From: Cymbidium sinense
Taxonomy: Eukaryota > Streptophyta > Magnoliopsida > Asparagales > Orchidaceae
Assembly: GCA_021442155.1 (NCBI GenBank)
Contig: CM038216.1
Location: 85,408,945-85,472,944 of the forward strand
Direction of reading: 5' to 3'
DNA length: 64,000 nucleotides
Made by a program: the position numbers and the translations under genes. Below, in pieces: positions 1 to 12,290 of this stretch. A model generated the notes under the pieces. The model made no database searches, was not told the origin of the DNA, and was given only the letters and a program-made list of their open reading frames with translations. How positions within the stretch are numbered: position 1 is the first letter of the stretch; each line of letters begins with the position of its first letter.

Positions 1-2325
1 ATATTGTACCCAATTACCTTAAAAAGTACCCCCCCATCTATGTGGTGCCCCACACACACATAAATCCAAAAATAAACACCATAAGGCAATCTCGCCTTGT
101 TCATTGAATCCTCACAACATTATCCTTTCTTTTTGGAATTTGGAGATGTCAATAATCAAGTAGGCAAGGGTTCTTAAACTGAAAATGTTGATTGATACAC
201 CTGGGTCAACCAGAACTCGAGATAGCCTACATCTACTAACATCCACTATAATATAAAGAGGCGATTGTGTTTGGTCATCCCTAGGAGTAAGTATTCATCA
301 CTAAATGTAACTCCTAAGATGTCCTTTGAGTGACATGCCTCCCCTTTAGTAGCAGTCAGCTGAGCTAAGCATATCTCTAGATCAAGTAAGGTCTTGATTA
401 GCGATTCCCTCATTTCTTTGGATAAGACAAGGGCATCATGTCGGCTTAACTTAGCTAGAAACTTTCTAAGGTGAGCTAGGACATTATAATCAACTCTAGC
501 TTGTTCCTCCACAAGCATATCCATGGGTGGAGCATCTTATGGAGGGGCTATCTGCTCATTCAAACCAATGACATGCTTACCTTTATCTTGAGGTACTAAC
601 CTAGGATGTAGAACTTTGCCACAAATAGGTTGACTTCAGTGACTTCTTTGAACGATTAGCTTGTGGAAAGTTCTACCTTCTCATCGGGCATACCTACAGC
701 TTCTCCTATTGGATCGTCATAGTTAGTTGTCTCCAAGTCAATCTTAAGTGGTGAACCTGATTGATTCATAGAAGGATAGTCTGGCTCTAAATCAGAAAGA
801 AAAGTATCGAAACTACTAGAGCTATTATTTTTATTTAGACTTGGAGAGCTTTCAATAGGAATAAAATCGAGAGCATCAAAAGTAAACAATATATAAGTAT
901 AATCGACTTTCATCATTAATTTATTTTTGGGTGGAGGGACATGATGGAAATCAAATAAAGTAAGCTGAATAAAGGATTTAGTGCCTTATCCATAAATACA
1001 ATGCTTCTTCTAATAGAAGAGGAGCTAGTAGAGAAGGTTGTAGTTATAACGGTGGAGGGAGTACTGGACTCGGACGGTGGCTGCATTATTAGACTATCCT
1101 GGGCAAGTATGGTGAGTTGCTGCTGGACTATCACCTTCCCTGAGTTATCCTTTCCAACTAGCAAAACTTCCTTGGTGTTGGAGGTTTGAGCCACTTCAAG
1201 CATCTGCAAGGAAAGCATCTTGATCTGAGAAATAATCTTCTTAGAGGTTCGGGATAGGGAGATATGCTAACCTTCTTTGGTCTTAAGAGAATCGCAAGTA
1301 TCCTTAAGGATTACTTTAACAGAATTGGATGGTTATTTTAATAAGTATTCTTTAGGGATAACTATGGCTCTCAAATTGTAGCTACGCTCAAGCTAGTCCT
1401 TAAAAGTGATACAATCCTCTAAGATATGGCCTAACATGTGGTGGTAGAGGCAATAGCTAGAATCATCGCTCTTGCCCACTTCCTCCGGCCTCTTAGGCTT
1501 TGGTAACTGAAAGTCAAGTTTCTTTACGAGATTCTTAAAGATTATCATACAATATGGCTTGTTCAATATATCAATAAGAGTAGGTGGAAAGTAGCTACCT
1601 TGTGATGGATATGAATACTGTTGTTAAGTAGGCTACTGAAGTGGTGGAAATGGTAGTTGTGGTGGTTGTGGTGGCTGATATGATGGTCGAGGTGGTTGAA
1701 GAGGAGGCAGAAAAAGAGGCTGTTGAGCTCATAGTTTCTCATACTGAACTCTGGCTAGTTGCTTCCCTCTGTCCATTAATGCAATTGTCCCTAGCTTCTT
1801 CTCAAACACCTTATGCGGCTTGGGCCTAGATGATTGGTCAGAAAAGGTTTGGCTTTGTCTTATTGGCTAACCGCCTTGTTGATTAATTTCTCAAATGTTT
1901 TGATGGTAAAGTCCTTAGGCATGAAGGCAACTTGGCCATGGATATTCTTGAGAAGAATCTCATTGGCATGCTATTCAAACAACTGTGGTTTGCATTTCAT
2001 GCTTAGGTTGTGCCACCTAAAAATATAATCAACAAGGAACTTGTTGAGTTTCTGCTTCCCTACATTGATGTCACCTACAGTCACCCTCTACTGAGCTCTA
2101 GCAAATCTCTGGATCAATAGGTGCTCCAACTTAGCAAAAGTCTTCATCAAACCATTGGGCAGTTTGGCGTACCAATCAAATGCAACACCTGACAGACTGC
2201 TAACGAAAAGGCTGAAGAGGAGTGCGTTGCTATCACCGGTGTTACAAAAGCTGGCTCTAAAGTCTACAATGTGTTATCGTGGGCTCCCAATGGCATCAAA
2301 GATCTTAAAGTTTGTTGGTACAAAA
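1..2325 (-). pseudogene. Ty3/gypsy gag-protease fragment (decayed)
   Basis: This is the Gag and protease part of a plant Ty3/gypsy LTR retrotransposon, read right to left. At about 2,300-1,850 a Gag core is recognisable, with the stretch FDWYAKLPNGLMKTFAKLEH near 2,180-2,110 typical of the Retrotrans_gag domain. A proline/glutamine-rich linker follows (1,830-1,600), then a zinc knuckle at about 1,456-1,411 reading YCLYHHMLGHILEDC, the C-x2-H-x4-H-x4-C form seen in many plant Gags. At 524-246 lies the conserved block that precedes the protease (VTFSDEYLLLGMTKHNR). The protease active-site strand at 213-164 reads LVDPGVSINIFSLRTLA, with Asp-Pro-Gly where most families have Asp-Ser/Thr/Gly-Gly. 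Several stop codons and frame changes interrupt the reading. The fragment continues past the left edge; at its right end (about 2,320) it stops abruptly in telomere-like DNA. The family is certain; the clade (Tat/Athila-like or other) is not. Confidence 0.85.
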
Positions 2326-5300
2326 CCCAAAATAAAATAAAAACTAAATAAAAATCTAAACCTAAAAAAGCAAACGTAAAAGTAAAACCTAAAAATAGAT
2401 AAAAAAATAAAACCTAAACCCTAAACTAAAATAAAAAACCTAAACCTAAAATAAATAAAATAAAATAAACATAAACCTAATATAAATTAAACTAAATTAA
2501 AATAGAAAACCTAAACCTAAACATAAATTAAACTAAACCTAAACCCTAAACTAAATAAAATAAAATAAACAAAAAATAATCCAAAACCTAAACTAAAAAA
2601 AAACCTTAAAATAAATCTAAAATAAAAATCTAAAAACCAAAAAAAATAAAAAATAAAAAATAAAAACCTATATATAAAAAATAAAACTTAAACCTAAAAA
2701 ATAAAGTAAAAATAAAACTAAACATAAACCTAAACCTAAACATAAACAAAAACCTAAATAATAAACTAAAATAAAAAAACTTAAACTAAAATAAATAATC
2801 ATAAAATAAATAAACTAAACTAAATAAAATATAAAATAAAATAAACTAAAATAAATAAAAAATAAACTAAATACATAACTTTGGTTTTATTTAAAACAAA
2901 ACCCTAAAACTCTAAATCAAACCCTAAACCCTAAAAACAAATAAAACCCTAAACCTAAATCCTAAACTCTAAGCCCCAAACCCTAAACTAAACCCCACCT
3001 AACTTAAACCTAAACCCTAAACCCTAAACCCTAAAAAACTACCATACCCAACCAAACTCCCACCATAAATCCTAAACCTAAACTAAACCCTAAAACTCTA
3101 AACCCTAAAGCCAACTCTAAACCCTAAACCTCTATAAACCTAAACCTTAAACCCCAAACCCTAAAACCCTAACTACCCAACCCTTAACCCTAAACCCTAA
3201 ACCCTAAAAACCTAAAAACCTAAGCCTAAACCTAAACTAAATAAAACTTAAAAATAAAATAAATAGATATAACCTGAACCTAAATAAAATAAAATGACAA
3301 AATAAAATAATAGTCTAAACTAAAACCTAAACCTAAACCTAAAAATAAAATAAAATAAACTAAAATAAAAATAAATAAAAACTAAATAAAAACTTAAACC
3401 TAAAAAATAAACATAAAAATTAAACCTAAAAATAAATAAAAAATAGAACCCATACCCTAAACTAAAAATAAAAACTAAACCTAAAATAAAAATAAAATGA
3501 ACAAAAGAAACCTAAACCTAACCTAAAATAAATAAAACCTTAACAAAAACCTAAAATAAACTAAACATAAACTCTATACTAAATAAAATAAAATAAACTA
3601 AAAAAAACCTAAACCTAAACTAAAAAATAAAACCTAAAAATAAACCTAAAATAAAAAACTAAAACCAAAACCCTAAACTCTAAAACTTAAAAAGCTAAAA
3701 ACCTAAACCTAAACTAAATAAAACCTAAAAATAAAATTAATAAAAAAACCAAACCAAAAATAAAATGAAAAAAATAAAATAAAATATAAACATAAACTAA
3801 AACCTAAACCTAAACTTAAACCTAAAAAAGAAAATAAAAAAAATTAAAATTAAACTAAAATAAAATAAATAAAAACCTAACCGAAACTAAAAAATAAAAA
3901 ACCTAAATAAAGTAAAAAACTAAACCTAAAATAAAAACAAAATAAACCTAAAATAAAATAAAATAAAAACTAAATAAAAACCTAAACCTAAAAAATAAAC
4001 CTAAAAATATAACCTAAAATAAATAAGAAATTTAACCTAAACCCTAAACTAAAAAAAATAATTAAACCTTAAATAAAAATAAAATAAACCTAAACCTAAA
4101 CTACGATAAACTAAACTAAAATAAATAAAACCTAAACCTAAACCAAAATAAAATAAAATAAAATAAAATAAAATAAAAATATGCCTAAACCTAAAATAAA
4201 AAAATAATACCTAAACATAAACCTAAAATATAAACTTAAAACCTCAACATATATAAATGAAATAAAAACCTAAACCTAAACCTAAAAATAAAATATAAAA
4301 CCTAAACCTAAAAAATAAAATAAAAATAAAAATAAACTAAAAATAAATCTAAACCTAAACCTATACCTAAAAAACAAACTAAAATGAATAAACCTAAAAT
4401 AAATAAACTAAACTAAATAAAAATAAAATTAATCCTAAATAAAAAATTAAAAAATAAAATAAACCAAAATAAATAAAAAATAAACTAAATAAACCTAAAC
4501 CTACAAGTATACTTAATTGAAAAAAATGAAAAATAAAAAATTTTAAAACAAATTAAAAAAATCCTAATTCGTAAACCTACAACTCTAAACCCTAAACCCT
4601 AAACCTTAAAGCTAATCCCTAATCCCTAAAATCTATAACCCTAAACACTAAACCCTCAACCATAAACCCTAAATTCTAAACCCTAAACCCTAAACCCTAA
4701 ACCCTAAAAACCTAAAAACCTAAACCTAAACTAAATAAGACCTAAAAAATAAAAAAATAAAAACCTAAAACCTAAATAAAATAAAATAAAAACTTAAACT
4801 AAAACTTAAACTTAAACCTAAACCTAAACCTAAACCTAATCCTAAAATATAATAAAATAAAAAATAAAAAATAAAATAAAACAAAATAAATAAAAACCAA
4901 AACTAAACTAAAAATAAAATAAACCTAAAATAAAATACCTAAATAAAATTAAAACTAAACATAAAATAAAAATAAAATAAACTTAAAATAAAAACTAAAT
5001 AAAAACCTAAACCTAAAAAATAAACCTAAAAATGGATAAAAAAAATACCGAAACCCTAAACAAAAAAAAAAAACCTAAACCTAAACCTAAAATAATCTTA
5101 ACCTAAACTAAATAAAATAAAATAAACTAAAAATAAACTAACTAAAGTAAACCTAAATTAAAACCAAAACCTAAACCTAAAAAATAAAATAAAACCAAAA
5201 CCTAAACCTAAAATAAAAAAATAAACTTAAACTTAAAAAAAATAAAATAAAATAAACTAACATAAAACCTAAAAAAATGAACTAAAATAAAAATAAAAAA

Positions 5301-6814
5301 TAAAATAAATAATCCAAAAATAAATAGAAAATAAACTAAATAAACCTAAACCTACTGGTTTACTTAATTTATAATTTTATAAAAAAAAATCCTTAAACCT
5401 TAAACCCTAAATCCTAAACATAAATCCTAAACCCTAAACCCTAAACCTACAAACATCTAACCCTAACCTACCCCAAACCACCTAAACCCTAAATAACCCT
5501 AAACCAAAACTACTTCCCCTCCTTAAACCCTCCCTAACCATACACTACCCAAAAAACTCCATAAACTAAATCCTAAACTAAACCCTAAACCCACTCACTA
5601 AACTAATAATCCTAAACCACTAAACCCTAAACCTCATAAACCCTAACTTACCACCTCCCTAAACCTTAAAACCAACCAAAACCCTAAACCCTAAACCCAC
5701 CTTCAGACCTAAAATCTAAACCTAAACTAAAACCTAAAATAAATAAATAAAACTTAAAGCTAAATAAAAATAAAATAAATAAAACCTAAACTAAAACCTA
5801 AACCTAAACCTAAAAAGTAAAATAAAATAAAAAATAAAAAATAAACTAAAATAAAAGAAAGAAAAGCTAAACTAAATATAAAAATTAAAATAAACATAAG
5901 AATAAAAAACCATAATAAAATATAAACTAAACGTAAAATAAAAATAAAATAAACTTAAAAAAACTAAATTAAAACCTAAACCTAAAGAATAAACCTAAAA
6001 ATAAAACTCAAAAAAAAAAATAAAAAAAAAATGTAAACCCTAAACTAAAATAAAAACTTAAACCTAAAATAAAAATAAACTAATCAAAATAAAATAAGCC
6101 TAAACTGAAATTAAATTAAACTAAACAAAAATAAATAAAACCTAAACCTAAGCCTAAAATAAACTAAACCTAAACCAAAACTAAATAAAATATAATAAAC
6201 TAAAAGGAAACCTAAACCAAAACTAAAAAATAAAACCTAAAAATAAACCTAAAATAAAAATCTAAAACCTAAACCTAAAAAATTAAATAAAAACCAAAAC
6301 CAAAACCTAAAAATAAAAAAAAAAACCTAAACCTAAAAAAAATTAAAATAAAACTCAACTAAAAAATAAACCTGAACCAAAACCTAAACCTAAAAAATAA
6401 ACTAAATAGATAACCTAAACTAAAATAAATAAACTAAATTAAATAAAAAAGACTAAACCTAAATAAAATATAAGAAACTAAAATAAATAAAAAATAATCT
6501 AAATAAACCTAAACTTACCAGTTTACTTAATTTAAAAAACTTGCTAAACCCTAAATCCTAAACCCTAATCCCTAAATCCTAAAACTAACACAAAAACTAC
6601 AAACTTAAACCTACAACCCTAAACCCTAAAAGCTTAGACCCTAAAACCCTAAGCCCCGCAGCCTAAACTCTAAACCCTAAACCCTAAACCCTAACCCTAA
6701 ACCCTAAACCCAAAACCCCAAACCCTAAACCTAAACCTAAAGTAACTAAATAAATTTAAAAGTAAACTTAAACCATAAAATCTAATAAAGCAAAACCTAA
6801 ACCTAAACCCTAAG
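2326..6814 (+). repeat. Degenerate telomere-like satellite, CCCTAAA orientation, block 1
   Basis: Short units of CCCTAAA, CCTAAA, AATAAA and CTAAAA fill this stretch. Two textures alternate: near-canonical heptamer runs (about 2,890-3,200, 4,560-4,720, 5,390-5,710 and 6,540-6,740) and long hexamer/AATAAA-rich runs between them. A non-telomeric spacer resembling CCTACTGGTTTACTTAATTT marks the change from one texture to the other at about 4,500, 5,355 and 6,525, giving a higher-order period of roughly 0.85-1.2 kb. A pure AAAAT pentanucleotide run lies at about 4,145-4,190. No gene is visible. Confidence 0.93.
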
Positions 6815-7302
6815 AATGGGCAGAACCTTGATAGTAGGAACATCACCGTCAACAAAGCTTAGTCTAGATCTGGCGGTGGAGGTGAAAGCGGATGCGATGA
6901 TTATCGTAGTGGTGGTGGGAGATCTGGAGGTGCTGGTGGATATGGAGGTGGTGGTCGGAGCAATGGTGGTTATAGAGGTAGGAGGAGCGATGGAGGTTAC
7001 AGCCGTGGTGGTGGCGGAGGGAGAGATCGGGGATATGATGGTGGATCCTGCTACTTAAGAGGTCAAGGTGGTTCTGATGGGAACTAGAGAAACTGAAGAA
7101 TAATTGATCTGATCTGCTGCATATGAAGCTGTGTCTTTATAGTAGAGAAGGTTTTAGATATCCAGGGTTTTGATTTGCTCTATGCATGCTAATTTTTTAT
7201 CTACGTCATTGCTTGTGTCCTAGATAACTTGGTGTGTTACTTGGTTGACGAAATTAAAAAGATGAAATGTTGGATCTGAATTTGTTCTCTATTAAAAAAA
7301 AA
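6815..7302 (+). pseudogene. Glycine-rich RNA-binding protein 3' fragment, copy 1
   Basis: This is the 3' end of a plant glycine-rich RNA-binding protein gene (GRP7/GRP2-like: one RRM followed by a Gly-rich tail, which binds RNA in the nucleus and cytoplasm). Read from AAT at 6,815 the frame is open in length (90 codons to TAG at 7,085): it opens with NGQNLDSRNITVN, the last beta strand of the RRM, and then has a Gly/Ser/Arg/Tyr tail with GGYGGGGRSNGGY-type repeats. One internal nonsense codon replaces the Gln of A-Q-S-R-S. About 200 bases of 3' UTR follow and end in nine A residues at 7,294-7,302. The start of the gene, most of the RRM and any promoter are absent, and telomere-like DNA abuts both ends. 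An ORF of 80 codons from 6,816 is an out-of-frame reading of this copy and is not a gene. Confidence 0.85.
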
Positions 7303-7653
7303 CCAAAAATCCTAAACCTTAAACTAAAACCTGAACACTGTACCTAAAACCTAAACCATAAACCCTAAACCCTAAAAAACCTGAAATCTTAAACCCTAAA
7401 CCATAATCCTAAACCCTAAACCCTAAACCCTAAAAGCATGAACCCTAAAACCCTAAACTTTAAACCCTAAACCCTACACCCTAAACCTTAAACCTTAAAC
7501 CCTATACCCTAAACCCTAACACTAAACCCTAAAACCTAAACCCTAAAACTTAAACCCTAAACCCTAAACCTAAACCTAAAGTAACTAAATAAATTAAAAA
7601 ATAAACCTAAACCCTAAAACCTAATAAACCTAAATTTAAAACTAAACCATAAG
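7303..7653 (+). repeat. Telomere-like satellite between GRP copies 1 and 2
   Basis: Mostly near-canonical CCCTAAA heptamers with scattered substitutions. The last 80 bases change to CCTAAAGTAACTAAATAAATT-like sequence, and the same lead-in precedes copies 1, 3 and 5. Nothing else is visible. Confidence 0.9.
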
Positions 7654-8128
7654 AATGGGCAAAAAACCACCTAACATCACATCAACCAGCTTAGTCTAGA
7701 TCGCGTGGAGGCAAGGTAGACGACGGTGATCACAGTGGTGGTGAGGGGGCTGGAGGTGTTGGTGGATATGGAGGTGGTGGTTGGAGTAGTGGTGGTTATG
7801 GAGGCAGGAGGAGCGATAGAGGTTATAGCTGTGGTGGTGGCGGAGGGAGAGATCGGGGATATGATGGCTGATCCTGCTACTCAAGAGGTCGAGTTTGTTT
7901 TGATGGGAACTGAAGAAATTAAAGAATTAGCAATCTGATCTACTACTTGTGGAACTATGTCTTTATAGTAGAGTCGATTCTAATTATCTAGGGTTTTTGA
8001 TTTGTTCTATGCATGCTCATTTTTGATATCTGTTATCGCTTGTGTCTTAGAAAACTTGGTGTGTTACTTTGTTGATGAAATTGAAAAAAAAGAAATGTTG
8101 AATATGAATTTGTTCTCTATTAAAAAAA
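7654..8128 (+). pseudogene. Glycine-rich RNA-binding protein 3' fragment, copy 2
   Basis: It has the same left boundary (AATGGGC) and the same 3' UTR as copy 1. The first 40 bases are scrambled (GGGCAAAAAACC where other copies have GGGCAGAACC), a base is lost near the A-Q-S-R codons, and the stop region has lost about nine bases between two short AAC repeats, so the frame runs past the usual stop. The Gly-rich part (about 7,735-7,870) is otherwise clear. The UTR ends in seven A residues at 8,122-8,128. Copies 1 and 2 share TAG in place of the second CAG, which suggests they are close relatives. Non-coding. Confidence 0.8.
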
Positions 8129-9131
8129 CCCTACACCTAATATAAAACCTGATCCATAGACCAAAAACCTAAACCATAAACCCTAAACTGTAAATCCTAA
8201 AAATACTAAACATTAAACCCTAAACCTTAAACCCTAAACACTAAACCCTAAAACCCTAAACCTTATACCATAAACCCTAAACCTAAACACTAAACTCTAA
8301 ACTCTAAGCCCTAAACCCTAAACCCTAAACCCTAAACCCTAGACCCTAAACTCTAAACCCTAAACCCTAAACCTTAAACCTTAAAAAGCTAAAAACCTAA
8401 ATCTAAACTAAATAAAACCTAAAAAACAAAAATAAAACAAAAACATAAAATAAAAGAAAAACCTAAACTAAAACCTAAAACCTAAAGCCAAACCATAAAT
8501 AAAATAAAATAAACTTAAATAAACCTAAACCTAAACTAAAAAATAAAACCTAAAAAATAAACCAAAAATAAAATCCTTAAACCGAAACATAAAAAAATAA
8601 AATAAAAATTTAAACCTAAACCTAAAAATAAAAAATAAAACTGAAACATTAAAAATAAAATAAAATAAAACTAAACCATAAAATAAGAATAAACCTAAAC
8701 CTAAACATAAAAACTAAAATAAAATAAAAAACTTAAACAAAAAAAATAAACTTAAATGAAAATAAAAATAAACTAAATAAACATAAACCTATTGGTTTAC
8801 TTAAGTTAAAAATAATCCTAAACCCTAAACCCTAAATACTAAATCCTAAACCCTAAAACTAACGATAAACCCTAAATCTTAAACCTACAACCCTAAATCT
8901 TAAAATTTAAATCTTAAACCATAAACCCTCAAAATCCCAAACCCTAAAGCCAAAACACTAAACCCTAAACCCTAAACCCTAAACCCTAACCCTAAACCCT
9001 AAACCCTAAAATCCTCAACCATAACCCTAAACCTTATCCCTAAACCCCAAATCCTAAACCTAAACCTAAAGTAACTAAATAAATTAAAAAATAAACTTAA
9101 ACAATAAAACCTAATAAATCTAAATCCTAAA
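8129..9131 (+). repeat. Telomere-like satellite between GRP copies 2 and 3
   Basis: One complete higher-order unit: heptamer-rich sequence (8,150-8,390), a hexamer/AATAAA run (8,400-8,770), the spacer CCTATTGGTTTACTTAAGTT near 8,788-8,807, then heptamers again up to the lead-in of copy 3. No gene. Confidence 0.9.
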
Positions 9132-9620
9132 AATGGGCATAACCTTGATAGTAGGAACATCATCGCCAACTAGGCTCAGTCTAGATTAGGCAGTGGAAGC
9201 GAAGATGTTGGTGGCGATTATCATAGTGGTGGTGGCGGATCTGGAGGTGCTGGTGGATATGGAGGTGGTGGTCGGAGTTATGGTGGTTATAAAGGCATGA
9301 GGAGGGACAGAGGTTACAATCATGGTGGTGACGGAGGGATAGATCGAGGATATGATGGTGGATCACACTACTCGAGAGACTAGGGTGGTGCCGATGAGAA
9401 TTAGAGAAACTGAAGAATGACTAATCCAATCTGCTGCTTATGGAATTGTGTCTTTACAGAGAGACGGTTCTAGTTATCTTGGGTTTTTGATTTGCTCTAT
9501 GCGTGCTCATTTTTTATCTATGTCATCGCTTGTGTCTTAGAAAACTTGGTGTGTCACTTGATTGATGAAATCAAAAAGAAGAAATGTTAATCTTATTTTA
9601 TTCTCGATCTAAAAAAAAAA
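9132..9620 (+). pseudogene. Glycine-rich RNA-binding protein 3' fragment, copy 3
   Basis: The fragment opens at AATGGGC and stops at TAG 9,402. It carries the Gly-rich repeats (9,225-9,360) and a 3' UTR that ends in ten A residues at 9,611-9,620. TAG replaces the codon before A-Q-S-R, a second stop follows in the tail, and the last Ser-rich motif reads HYSRD. The longest ORF on the minus strand here (His-rich, 9,366-9,181) is the antisense of the Gly codons and is not a gene. No promoter or upstream coding sequence is present. Confidence 0.82.
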
Positions 9621-11440
9621 GCAAAAACCCTAAATGTTGAACTAAAACTTGAACCCTAGACCTTAAACCTAAACCCTAAAATCTAAACCCTAAACCCTAA
9701 ACCCTAAACTCTAGACCCTAAACCCTAAAATCCTAAACCCTAAAACCTAAAACCTAAACCCTAAACCCTAAATCCTAAACCCCAAACCCTAAACCAAAAA
9801 CCTTAAACCCTACACCCTAAACACTAAAAAGGTAAAAATCTAAACCTAAACTAAATAAAACCTAAAAATAAAATAAATAAAAAACTTAAACCAAAATATA
9901 ATTAATGAATAAAATAAACTAACCTAAACTACCTAAACCTACCCAAAATAAAATAAAATAAAATAATAAATAAATAAACCAAACTAAACTAAAATAAAAC
10001 CTAAATAAAATAAAACTAAACCTAAAATCAAGAAAATAAACCTAAAATAAAATAAAGGAAAACTAAAAGAAACCTAAACCTAAAAAAATAAACCTAAAAT
10101 AAATAAAAATTAAACCTAAACCATAAACTAAAAAAAAAAAACTTAAAACTAAATAAAATAAAATAAACCTAAACCTAAAATAAAATAAACTAAACCAAAA
10201 AATAAATAAAACTTAAACATAAATAAAATAAATCTAAACATAATCCATAAATATAATAAAATAAACTAAAATAAACCTAAACCTAAACTAAACAATTAAA
10301 CATAAAATAAACATAAAATAACTTAAAAAGTAAATAAAAAAATGAAAAAAAAAAAACTAAACCTAAACCTAAAATAAAATAAAATAGAACTAAACTAACA
10401 AAGTAAACCTAAAACCTAAAAAATTAAACTATAATAAAATGTAAACTAAAATAAATAAACCAAAAATATAAAATAATTAAATAAAAAATAAAAATAAACT
10501 AAAATAAAATAAAATAAAATAAAATAAATAAATAAAATAAATATAAACTTAAACCTAGGTTTGCTTAATTTAAAAATATATAATTTAAAAACCATGACCC
10601 TACCTACCCCAACTAACCTACCAACCTCACTACCCTAGGCTACCTCCACCCAGGCCCTGAGCCCTCTAGAGCCTAAACCTGACCCTAAACCACTACCACT
10701 ACCCACTGAGCCTACAAGCCAAACTGAGACTATGAGCCATTAAAACTAAACTAAAATATAATAAAATAAATAAAAAACATAAACCTAAATTAAAATAATA
10801 ATAAAACCTAAACTAAACCTAAAATAAAAATAAAATAAATAAAAAATTAAAATAAAATAAAATAAAATAAATAAACTAAACTAAAATAAAATAAACCAAA
10901 ATAAAAAATAAAATAAAATAAACATAAAATAAAAAATAAAAATTTAAAATAAAATGAATAAAACTAAATGAAACCTAAAACATAAAATAAACCTAAAAAA
11001 TATAAAATAAAACTAAACCCTAAAAAAAAAAAGATAAATAAATAAAATAAACCTAAACTAAACTAAAATAAACTAAAATATAGAAACCTAAATCTAAATT
11101 TGAAATAAACAAAAATACCCTACTAAAATAAAATAAACTAAAAAACCTAGACCTAAACTAAAAATAAAACCTAAAAATAAACCTCAAATAAAAACCTAAA
11201 AAAATAAAACAAAAACCTAAACTTAAACCTAAAAAATAATGATAAAACTTAAACCTAAAAAATAAAATAAAAATAAAACTAAACTAAAAAAAATAAGCAT
11301 AAACCTAAACTTAAACCTAAAAAATAAACTAAAATAAAAAAACTAAACTAAAATAAATAAACCTAAAATAAATAAGCTAAACTAGATAAAAATTAAAAAT
11401 AAACTTAAATAAAAATAAAAAAATAAGATAATCTAAAATA
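9621..11440 (+). repeat. Telomere-like satellite with a GC-richer aberrant block
   Basis: Heptamers (9,630-9,830), a long AATAAA/CCTAAA run, the spacer near 10,555-10,575, then an unusual block at about 10,590-10,740 in which the repeat dissolves into C-rich text (CTACCCCAACTAACC, CCAGGCCCTGAGCC). After that the AATAAA texture returns up to the retroelement. The aberrant block may be highly mutated repeat or poor consensus sequence. No gene. Confidence 0.88.
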
Positions 11441-12290
11441 AATAATGGTAGAATGGCTCTATTGCGATCTTGCTACCCACATATTAATGTTCTACTCTGT
11501 TGTGATCTCGTTACCCACATCTTTCTTTTGTGATGAGAGTTGGACTTCTAATGGTAGAGAACCCCATACACAGGAGAAAGGAGTAGGCGTTAGAGTTCTC
11601 TATGTGTTGAGGCCAACAAGGCTTCAACTAATTGCTCATGCCACCATCACTTATTGTTGTCAAGTGCCTTCTTTAGTATTTGGATAAAATATAATTCATT
11701 GAGGCACTCCGAACCTATATACAATATGGTTCCTAAAAAAACTAGAGCACATCTTGTTGTCACCTCTCACGAAATCACCTTAGCCCTTTTGGAAAAGTAG
11801 TAGTAGCGACTAAGTTGAGATGAACCTTGGAAGAAGGAGGAAGCGTCGAACTACTATGTCAGTACCTCAACACTCAAATGGCCATGAGGCTAATGTAGGA
11901 TGTAGAATGTTGGGTGGTCGGTGTAGGACCACACCGTGTATTTCACATTGGTGGCATCGCCTAGTAGTATCCATGCAATCTTTGATCATCAAAAATAGTA
12001 GTATCCTAGTTTCTTGATCTTGGCTTTCATCTTTGAGCCAAATTAGTTGGCTCTATATAATCCTGAGTGTACCTCAATCACAATCTTATAGGCTTTATGC
12101 TTGTCTAAAAAATCTAACCACATATGATCAAAAAACTATCGGTATAAGGCACCATCCTCAAAAGCATAGGAAAGTGCTCCCTGCTTCATCTGATTAGCTT
12201 GGGACTTTTATTGAGGTAGTTCACCTTTATTTAGGTAATTCATGAATGGTATTCTCCAATCTAACTTCTTATCCTTCTTGGCAATGCAAC
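11441..12290 (-). pseudogene. Ty3/gypsy integrase fragment (decayed, rearranged)
   Basis: This is the downstream part of the same pol fragment as the RT/RNase H segment to its right, read right to left. It parallels the better integrase copy at 23.3-24.6 kb: the linker after RNase H (FMNYLNKGELPQ region, about 12,240-12,190), the zinc-finger region (12,020-11,920), and the first catalytic block near 11,900-11,855, read as GTDIV with the first Asp kept. The catalytic core is then cut short and joined to a duplicated small segment (two versions of the CTCTATTGCGATCTTGCTACCC-like text between 11,456 and 11,520). The left edge falls directly in AATAAA-type satellite. Stops and frame changes throughout; not functional. 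Confidence 0.78.

Noticed and set aside
2326..6814. True chromosome end (telomere)
   Set aside because: The repeat is degenerate, interrupted by gene fragments and retroelements, and present in both orientations, so it is interstitial.
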